Of a stretch of DNA of 9,484 nt, positions 1 to 4,554 are shown one piece after another (the stretch's first letter is position 1; each line of letters opens with the position of its first letter). A program made the position numbers and the translations under genes. The DNA is from CAZRHR01 sp964599915. GTDB taxonomy: Bacteria; Bacteroidota; Bacteroidia; CAIKAF01. Below the pieces are notes generated by a model that searched no databases, was not told where the DNA came from, and was given only the letters and a program-made list of their open reading frames with translations. The stretch covers positions 1 to 9,484 of the forward strand of contig CAZRHR010000086.1 of NCBI GenBank assembly GCA_964599915.1. Reading direction: 5' to 3'.

Positions 1-2
1 AA

Positions 3-36
3 GGGGGAGCGGAAAACTTCCGCTCCTTTATTTTTT
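3..36 (+). terminator. Intrinsic terminator of a gene left of the window
   Basis: A 9-bp perfect stem (GGAGCGGAA, 6-14, with TTCCGCTCC, 18-26) encloses a 3-nt loop and is followed on the + strand by TTTATTTTTTAT. The T-rich tail lies only on the + strand side, so it should end a + strand transcript entering from the left edge. The rest of 37-111 is AT-rich and I see no gene in it. Confidence 0.75.
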
Positions 37-111
37 ATCGGACACTAGTGATTTATTTTATAAATCTTATTGATTTAGAATTTATCATTTACGTTCATTA
101 TTGACATAAAT

Positions 112-146
112 AAAAAAAAGGGTTAATCTAATTAGATTAACCCTTT
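112..146 (-). terminator. Intrinsic terminator of the small outer-membrane protein gene
   Basis: Positions 117-146 form a perfect 30-bp palindrome centred on AATT. Read on the minus strand it is followed by a run of T (the complement of A at 112-119). It begins 19 bases after the TAA of the minus-strand gene ending at 166, the expected position for that gene's terminator. The loop is effectively the 4-nt AATT. Confidence 0.8.
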
Positions 147-165
147 CATTACGAGGCGATTAATA

Positions 166-669
166 TTAGAATTTATAAGATGCGCCCAGGTTGAATGTTA
201 ATCCAATGCTTGGGTCGCCAGAGCCAATGATCACAGGTATTCTTAAGCCTCCATCTAATCCCAGATGTTCGATAATTTCATACCGATAGTTTACTCCTGG
301 AAGCAGGTATAAGGAGGCGTTAAAATCTCCTGCAACCAAACCAGCACCAAGCAGTCCGGATGCTCTGCCGGGCCCCAACATCTTGCCATATTCACCTACC
401 GCTTGGAAGGAAAAGCTACTAGATGAAATCGATCCAACCCCGATAGCAATGTTTCTTTGAAACAATCCCAAATTGGCACCAATTCCAAGATTCTCATTTA
501 ATAAATAACGCCCTTCTGCCGTTACCGTAAGTACGAGGCCTCCTCCAGCGTTAAAGTTTGGTCCAAATCCTATGTTGGCACCAAGTTGAAGACCTCCCGA
601 AGTGGTCTGTGCATAGGCGGCTGTTCCCAAGAAAAGAGATGCTACCCACACGATGACATTTTTTTTCAT
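166..669 (-). CDS. Small exported beta-barrel-like outer-membrane protein
   Basis: The protein has 167 residues and an unassigned function. Residues 1-20 form a Sec signal peptide: KK at the N-terminus, a hydrophobic stretch, and AYA|QTT as the likely cleavage site. The mature part is rich in glycine and in short alternating hydrophobic/polar stretches (for example LGIGANLGLF near 61-70 and IGLTFNLGASYKF at the end). It ends in Phe, as outer-membrane barrels usually do. At about 147 mature residues it could form an 8-stranded barrel like the OmpA-barrel or OMP_b-brl families, but I recognise no specific family. I chose the ATG at 669, which begins the signal peptide. A TTG 21 nt upstream in the same frame would put MSQNKIT before the positive charges and is less likely. 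The gene appears monocistronic, with its own terminator and a divergent promoter region. Confidence 0.85.
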   Translation of the reverse strand: MKKNVIVWVASLFLGTAAYAQTTSGGLQLGANIGFGPNFNAGGGLVLTVTAEGRYLLNENLGIGANLGLFQRNIAIGVGSISSSSFSFQAVGEYGKMLGPGRASGLLGAGLVAGDFNASLYLLPGVNYRYEIIEHLGLDGGLRIPVIIGSGDPSIGLTFNLGASYKF

Positions 670-687
670 AGTTATTTTATTTTGAGA

Positions 688-720
688 CAAATAACCAAAA
701 TCTATACCAAATAACCAAAA
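688..720. repeat. Pair of 13-bp direct repeats, 20-bp period, upstream of the OMP gene
   Basis: CAAATAACCAAAA occurs perfectly at 688-700 and 708-720, separated by 7 bp. On the minus strand each copy reads TTTTGGTTATTTG, so TTTG boxes recur every 20 bp, 19-51 nt upstream of the ATG at 669. The arrangement could be a pair of binding sites on one DNA face or part of a promoter. No perfect TAnnTTTG element was found here (the nearest is TAGATTTTG, one base too long). The perfect repeat is seen; its role is inferred. Confidence 0.6.
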
Positions 721-780
721 ATTAAGTTTACCCGTAGCCTCTTCATAGAAACGATGTCATCTTTTGACGAATTTCTTGCT

Positions 781-788
781 TATTTTTG
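781..788 (+). promoter_or_regulatory. Bacteroidota -7 promoter element (TATTTTTG)
   Basis: TATTTTTG matches the Bacteroidota consensus TAnnTTTG exactly and lies 19 nt before the ATG at 808. The nearest upstream TTG/TTTG (763-766) is only 14 nt from the -7 element, shorter than the usual spacing of about 19-20, so the -33 box is weak or absent. Transcription would begin a few bases before the ORF, leaving a very short leader. Confidence 0.45.
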
Positions 789-807
789 AATCCCCCATCT
801 GAAAACT

Positions 808-951
808 ATGAAACCTGTGGCCCAAAATCAACCTGATGTGAAAGCTCGTATTCAACAACTCTGGGAAGAGCGTGAACAATTACTGAAAGAACTGGAAAAT
901 TTTAAAAAAAACTTGCCTCCCGAAAAGGTCTCCAGAGACAAGCGCCCTTGA
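808..951 (+). CDS. Small 47-residue charged helical protein, unknown function
   Basis: ATG at 808 to TGA at 949-951 encodes 47 residues beginning MKPVAQNQPD. There is no signal peptide or membrane segment. Residues 10-35 are rich in Glu, Lys, Gln and Leu (IQQLWEEREQLLKELENF) and should form one amphipathic helix, perhaps a short coiled coil. The C-terminus is basic (EKVSRDKRP). An in-frame stop at 787-789 leaves only this start. Support for a real gene: a consensus -7 element just upstream, an intrinsic terminator 63 nt downstream, and divergent placement in a gap that would otherwise be about 400 bp. I recognise no family. It may be a short conserved hypothetical protein or chance, since the reading frame is short. 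Confidence 0.5.
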   Translation: MKPVAQNQPDVKARIQQLWEEREQLLKELENFKKNLPPEKVSRDKRP

Positions 952-1014
952 TTTTTGATTCATCTTGTGGATGGTCAAATTGTACATTCTTGCATTAGCA
1001 CCTCCGTCCAAACC

Positions 1015-1048
1015 AACAAAGCCCCATCCATTCAGATGGGGCTTTGTT
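1015..1048. terminator. Bidirectional intrinsic terminator between the small ORF and dps
   Basis: A 14-bp perfect stem (1015-1028 with 1035-1048) has a GC core GCCCCATC/GATGGGGC and a 6-nt loop. The flanking AACAAA/TTTGTT gives T-rich 3' tails on both strands (CTTTGTTTCG on +, CTTTGTTGGTTTGG on -). It lies 19 nt after the dps stop and 63 nt after the small + strand ORF, so it probably serves both converging transcripts. Confidence 0.75.
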
Positions 1049-1067
1049 TCGTTAGATTATTGGTGTC

Positions 1068-1544
1068 CTAACTCAGGTAGGCATTAAACATCCAAACCAA
1101 TTTTTCTTGTGCGCGAATGTAATCACTCATCAACGCATTGGTGCCTTCATCTCCCGCTTCCGCACTCAAATCTAGGATTTCCCTTTCTTGAACGAGCAAG
1201 GTTTGAAAACCCGTTACCACCCATTGCATGGCCTCTTTTCCATTGGATACGTTCCTTGCTTCTTTGATGGCTGCATGGGCTGTATAATCACTGAAGGTAT
1301 GCATGGGTACGTGTCCCAAAGTAAGCACACGCTCAGCAATCTCATCAATTTTTATCAACGCATCTGTGTATAGCTCTTCAAATTTTAAATGGAGCTCAAA
1401 GAATTTGTCTCCTTTAATGTTCCAATGAAAGCCACGTGCATTGATGTAAAAGAGTTGATAGTTTGCAAGTAATAAATTTAACTTGTTCGCTAACTCCACG
1501 CTTTTTTCTGTGGATAGCCCAATGGCATTTTGTGTAGTTCTCAT
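1068..1544 (-). CDS. dps: Dps-family ferritin-like DNA-binding / mini-ferritin protein
   Basis: This is a cytosolic Dps: a 12-subunit shell that oxidises Fe(II) with hydrogen peroxide and stores the iron, preventing hydroxyl-radical formation; some members also bind DNA. The protein has 158 residues, typical of the family. The inter-subunit ferroxidase ligands are visible: His40 (GFHWNIKG), His52 and Glu56 (ELHLKFEE), and Asp67 and Glu71 (IDEIAER), followed by a Dps-type VLTLGHVP. There is no signal peptide. The N-terminal tail has only two basic residues before the first helix, so DNA binding through the tail is uncertain. I chose ATG 1544; a TTG at 1565 would add seven residues almost abutting the previous stop. 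It is the last gene of the katA operon, starting 22 nt after the ankyrin gene's TAA, and is followed by a strong terminator. Confidence 0.95.
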   Translation of the reverse strand: MRTTQNAIGLSTEKSVELANKLNLLLANYQLFYINARGFHWNIKGDKFFELHLKFEELYTDALIKIDEIAERVLTLGHVPMHTFSDYTAHAAIKEARNVSNGKEAMQWVVTGFQTLLVQEREILDLSAEAGDEGTNALMSDYIRAQEKLVWMFNAYLS

Positions 1545-1566
1545 GGCTTTGAGGTTTTTTTGCAAT

Positions 1567-2121
1567 TTAAGGCTTATTCCATTGAGAAGATGTGAAAAGA
1601 TGTTGCCGACCTTGTATCTCTGCCTGTTGCCATACCGTGGTGCCGAATCGGTCCGCTATACTTGCATCTCCTCCTTTTTCAAGTAGCCATGTAACCATTT
1701 TGTCTGAGGCGAAAACAATGGCGAAATGCATGGCAGTGGCTTCTTGAAAGTTGGGTTGGTTGATGTCCGCTCCGCGCTCCACCAAGGTCATGGCAATCTC
1801 TTCTTGTTTTCTAAATAATGCTCCCATGAGTGCTGTATTGCCCGATAAATCTACCGATGTGGGATTTGCGCCTTGGCGCAATAACCATTCTACTGCCGGA
1901 AGCTGCCCATAATAGGTGGCCAGAATAAGGGCGTCACTGCCACGGCTGTCTTTTTCATGAAGCAAGGCCGGATTCGCTAACCAAAGGGTCTGTAAGCCAA
2001 GGGTGTCTCCGCTTCTTGCTGCGTCTAGCCATTCGGATAAAACCGGCGAGGTCGATTGGCTCCTCGCCGGTATGCATCCTGCTCCAACAAGCAGGAGAAT
2101 AAGAAGATATCTTTGTATCAT
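1567..2121 (-). CDS. Exported ankyrin-repeat protein, probable catalase partner
   Basis: The protein has 184 residues. Residues 1-21 are an export signal (RYLLILLLVGAGCIPARS|Q). Cys16 in VGAGC loosely resembles a lipobox, but Gly at -3 is atypical, so a soluble periplasmic form and a lipoprotein both remain possible. The remainder is about four ankyrin repeats: a degenerate one near 29-58, then 59-92 (ALILATYYGQLPAVEWLLRQGANP), 93-125 (TALMGALFRKQEEIAMTLVERGADI) and 126-158 (AMHFAIVFASDKMVTWLLEKGGDA), plus a C-terminal cap. Its ATG overlaps the katA TGA as ATGA, implying translational coupling. Ankyrin proteins encoded next to catalases (AnkB with KatB in Pseudomonas aeruginosa, Cj1386 with KatA in Campylobacter jejuni) are reported to support catalase activity or heme supply. 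The same role is inferred here, and both proteins carry export signals, so they would share a compartment. Confidence 0.9.
   Translation of the reverse strand: MIQRYLLILLLVGAGCIPARSQSTSPVLSEWLDAARSGDTLGLQTLWLANPALLHEKDSRGSDALILATYYGQLPAVEWLLRQGANPTSVDLSGNTALMGALFRKQEEIAMTLVERGADINQPNFQEATAMHFAIVFASDKMVTWLLEKGGDASIADRFGTTVWQQAEIQGRQHLFTSSQWNKP
2037..2071 (-). promoter_or_regulatory. Terminator-like GC-rich hairpin inside the 5' end of the ankyrin gene
   Basis: On the minus strand ACCGGCGAGG (2071-2062) pairs perfectly with CCTCGCCGGT (2051-2042) across a 10-nt loop. It is followed by TTT-A-T, so four T in a row occur counting the arm's last base. It begins 46 nt after the katA stop, within codons 17-27 of the ankyrin gene. 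It could act as a partial terminator or an mRNA-stabilising 3' structure for katA, lowering ankyrin and dps expression. The T tract is short, and the structure may be incidental. Confidence 0.4.
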
Positions 2122-3632
2122 GGTTTCATGGAAGATTCAACTTCTTCCCTGGACAATCCTAAGGCCGTTGCCAGCTGGGTTCCCAAGCCCCGATCTGCCA
2201 TGTAAAAATGACCGACCATCTTGGCTTGGGTTTGTCTCATCTTTACCTGTTTCAAATCGCCGGTAAGATTCATAACTAAGCTGGCTTGTTCCTCTTTACT
2301 TAATCCTCTATAAAACTCGCCCGCTTGGCCAAAGTGGTCTTGTTTTGTGACCGCGGCACGTGTCACAGCTTGGTTGTAAGTGGGTGATGAAGCCTTGTAC
2401 ACCATCGGATCTTTATAGGCTTGGGTTTGGGCACTGGGCTCATAATTGACTTCGCCATTTCCGCCTCTGCTGGCAAAAGCTCCGTCTTGGTTATTGGTCC
2501 GAACATCTACGCGTGGACGATTGATGGCAATTTGCTGGAAATTGGTTCCCATCCGGTAGCGCTGGGTGTCGAAATAGGAAAAGATACGCCCTTGTAAAAG
2601 TTTGTCTTCCGAAGGTTCAATGCCCGGTACCAAGGTGCCTGGTGAAAAAGCAGATTGCTCCACTTCTTCGAAGAAATTGGCCGGAATGCGATTCAAGGTC
2701 ATGGTGCCAATTTTCTGAGAGGGGAACAGTTTTTCTGGCCAAGTCTTGGTGGCATCTAAAGGATAAAAGGAAAACTTATCCATATCTTCCGGTTTCAACA
2801 TTTGGACATATAAATCCCATGAAGGGTATTTTCCTTCACGAATAGACTGGTAAAGGTCTACCGTGGCATGTTGAAAGTCTTGGCTTTGAATTTCCGATGC
2901 TTGCTTGGCTGTTAGGTTCCGTTCGCCTTGTTTAGACACCCAAGTGTATTTTACATAGGTTACTTGGCCTTGCTCATTTACCCATTTAAAGGCATGTACG
3001 GAAGAACCATTCATTTCGCGATAATTGGCCGGAATTCCATAGTCTGAATACAACCGTAACAGCATGTGGGTGGCCTCAGGCAAATGAGAGAAAAAGTCAA
3101 AAACCCGGTTGGGATCTTGCTTATTGTACACCGGACTTGGTTTAAATGCATGCACCATGTCCGGGAACTTCATGGCGTCTTGAATGAAAAAGACAGGTAA
3201 ATTATTGCCTACCAAATCGTAATTGCCTTCTTCTGTGTAAAATTTGGTAGCGAAACCTCGTGGGTCACGAAGGGTTTCTGGACTTCCCTGTCCATGGACT
3301 ACCGTAGAAAAGCGGACAAATACCGGCGTTTCTTTGTTATTGCCGGAGAACAATTTGGCACGGGTAAAAGCGGACATATCGGCTGTCGCGACAAACGTTC
3401 CATGTGCCCCGGCACCACGGGCATGCACCACTCGCTCAGGGATGCGTTCCCGGTCAAAGGCGGCTAACTTTTCAATTAAATGGATGTCTTCAAGTAAAAC
3501 AGCACCTGTTGGACCTGCTGTTCTGGAGTGTTGGTTGCTTTCAACCGGCGCACCGGTTTGGGTAGTTATTTTTTGGGCCTGAATGCCGATACTGCTAGCT
3601 AATAGCAGCACCGTGAGTTGCGAATGCTTCAT
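2118..3632 (-). CDS. katA: Exported monofunctional heme catalase
   Basis: The enzyme converts 2 H2O2 to 2 H2O + O2. The product has 504 residues; the mature part of about 485 fits the small-subunit catalases. Residues 1-19 are a Sec signal peptide (MKHSQLTVLLLASSIGIQA|Q), so it should act outside the cytoplasm. Active-site features are clear: distal His70 in ERVVHARGAGAHG, Asn144 in GNNLPVFFIQD, and the proximal heme signature RIFSYFDTQRYRMG with axial Tyr353 and Arg349. Just after it the usual QxPxN-type segment reads QQIAIN, with Ala where Pro is common. There is no C-terminal T9SS sorting domain; the protein ends EEVESSMKP. I chose ATG 3632; a GTG at 3653 would add seven residues before the signal peptide. 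It is the first gene of an operon with the ankyrin gene (ATGA overlap) and dps. The oxidative-stress grouping suggests OxyR-type peroxide induction, but I see no operator I can name. Confidence 0.96.
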   Translation of the reverse strand: MKHSQLTVLLLASSIGIQAQKITTQTGAPVESNQHSRTAGPTGAVLLEDIHLIEKLAAFDRERIPERVVHARGAGAHGTFVATADMSAFTRAKLFSGNNKETPVFVRFSTVVHGQGSPETLRDPRGFATKFYTEEGNYDLVGNNLPVFFIQDAMKFPDMVHAFKPSPVYNKQDPNRVFDFFSHLPEATHMLLRLYSDYGIPANYREMNGSSVHAFKWVNEQGQVTYVKYTWVSKQGERNLTAKQASEIQSQDFQHATVDLYQSIREGKYPSWDLYVQMLKPEDMDKFSFYPLDATKTWPEKLFPSQKIGTMTLNRIPANFFEEVEQSAFSPGTLVPGIEPSEDKLLQGRIFSYFDTQRYRMGTNFQQIAINRPRVDVRTNNQDGAFASRGGNGEVNYEPSAQTQAYKDPMVYKASSPTYNQAVTRAAVTKQDHFGQAGEFYRGLSKEEQASLVMNLTGDLKQVKMRQTQAKMVGHFYMADRGLGTQLATALGLSREEVESSMKP

Positions 3633-3652
3633 GAGGTTAAGTTTTATGCTCA

Positions 3653-3684
3653 CAAAGGTCTGCTATCTGGCATTATAAATCAAA
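3653..3684 (-). promoter_or_regulatory. Possible katA promoter (TTTG-N20-GACCTTTG)
   Basis: On the minus strand TTTG (3684-3681) is followed after 20 nt by GACCTTTG (3660-3653). This resembles the Bacteroidota -33/-7 pair TTTG-N19/20-TAnnTTTG, except that the first -7 base is G instead of T. It ends 20 nt before the ATG at 3632. The 83-bp gap to the upstream stop contains no convincing terminator, so katA may also receive read-through transcription. Confidence 0.35.
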
Positions 3685-3715
3685 CTGATATTTTAAATGA
3701 AGGTATTGAGTAAAT

Positions 3716-4543
3716 CTATTTTACGCAAAAGCATCCCCAAACCGGCAGATGGTCAGAGACTAACCTAGCAGCTTTTAAGGTGGGAAAGGAATAAGAAAAA
3801 TCAATGGCCCCGGCGGAATCTAAACGCAACTCCTTTTGCTCGAAGAATAAATTATCATAGGCATTGGCCCTGCGCTCACCTGTTTCCGGATCTGGTTCCA
3901 TTTTTAGGGTGGTTTTGGTTTTTCGCAAAGCCGCATCCATGTCTTTTTCCCGTAACCCTTGAAATGCTTTTTCATGGTGGGGTAAATTGAAATCTCCCAT
4001 GATGATGAGTGCATCGTTGGGAAACAGGGTTAATATTTTCGGAAGATGCACGATTTCACTGGCGGGATCTTTGGATTTTGGCACGGCATGGAAGCTAACG
4101 AGGCTCATGAAATAGGGACCAAAACTGAATTTTGCATAATACGGTTCTCGGTCCATCAAGGGGTCTAAAGCGTCTACCAACTGCGCTTTTCCTGACAGTT
4201 TTACCCGATGTTTTTTCCATAAAAAGGCGTAGCGTTCCACCCCATTGCCTACGGTAGGAGGACTGATTACATAATCCCAGGCTGCTCCGGTTCGGTTCAG
4301 GGCATCTGCGAGTCTGGCTACGGCCTGAGGACCGGCTGGACCCGCCACCACTTCCTGGATGGCCACTACATCGAACCTGCGCAACACTTGCGCCATGGTG
4401 TTAATTTCTTCTTCATCCTTGGATTGTCCAAGGTTGGCAATGTTCCAAGAAGCTACTTGAAGACAAGCATCACTGCTTTTGCTTTGGGCCACAGCCGACC
4501 AAGGCAGCCACAGCAAAAGAAAGAGAACATACAAAAAGCGCAT
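3716..4543 (-). CDS. Secreted endonuclease/exonuclease/phosphatase (DNase I-like) family protein
   Basis: The protein has 275 residues. Residues 1-19 are a signal peptide (MRFLYVLFLLLWLPWSAVA|Q). The mature part is one DNase I-like metal-dependent phosphoesterase fold with motifs in order: Asn34 (SWNIANLG), Glu64 (AIQEV), RYAFLW at 104-109, catalytic His152 (SFHAVPK), Asp184 and Asn186 (IMGDFN), a YDN at 229-231, and Asp264-His265 (VSDHLPVW). All the usual catalytic positions are therefore present. The substrate is unresolved: extracellular DNA is likely because the Ala-rich YDN/FHAVP pattern resembles secreted DNases, but the fold also covers phosphoinositide and sphingomyelin phosphodiesterases. 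Cys26 near the mature N-terminus and Cys271/Cys273 near the C-terminus could form a disulfide in the oxidising exterior. It starts 11 nt after the sprA stop, suggesting co-transcription. No T9SS C-terminal domain is seen, so it probably stays in the periplasm or leaves by another route. Confidence 0.9.
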   Translation of the reverse strand: MRFLYVLFLLLWLPWSAVAQSKSSDACLQVASWNIANLGQSKDEEEINTMAQVLRRFDVVAIQEVVAGPAGPQAVARLADALNRTGAAWDYVISPPTVGNGVERYAFLWKKHRVKLSGKAQLVDALDPLMDREPYYAKFSFGPYFMSLVSFHAVPKSKDPASEIVHLPKILTLFPNDALIIMGDFNLPHHEKAFQGLREKDMDAALRKTKTTLKMEPDPETGERRANAYDNLFFEQKELRLDSAGAIDFSYSFPTLKAARLVSDHLPVWGCFCVK

Positions 4544-4554
4544 GGGTTGGGAGT

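Noticed and set aside
117..146. 30-bp perfect palindrome as a regulator operator or attachment site
   Set aside because: The adjacent T run on the minus strand and its position 19 bases after a stop codon are explained by an intrinsic terminator.
688..720. Direct repeats as the start of a CRISPR array
   Set aside because: There are only two 13-bp copies with a 7-bp spacer, far too short, and no cas genes are nearby.
3244..3582. 112-codon + strand ORF opposite katA
   Set aside because: It is antisense to a well-supported catalase, has an Arg/Pro/Ser-rich composition typical of shadow frames, and has no promoter or recognisable domain.
2118..4543. Catalase or phosphoesterase as T9SS cargo because sprA is nearby
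   Set aside because: Neither C-terminus shows a sorting domain; both proteins end soon after the conserved fold (SSMKP and CFCVK).
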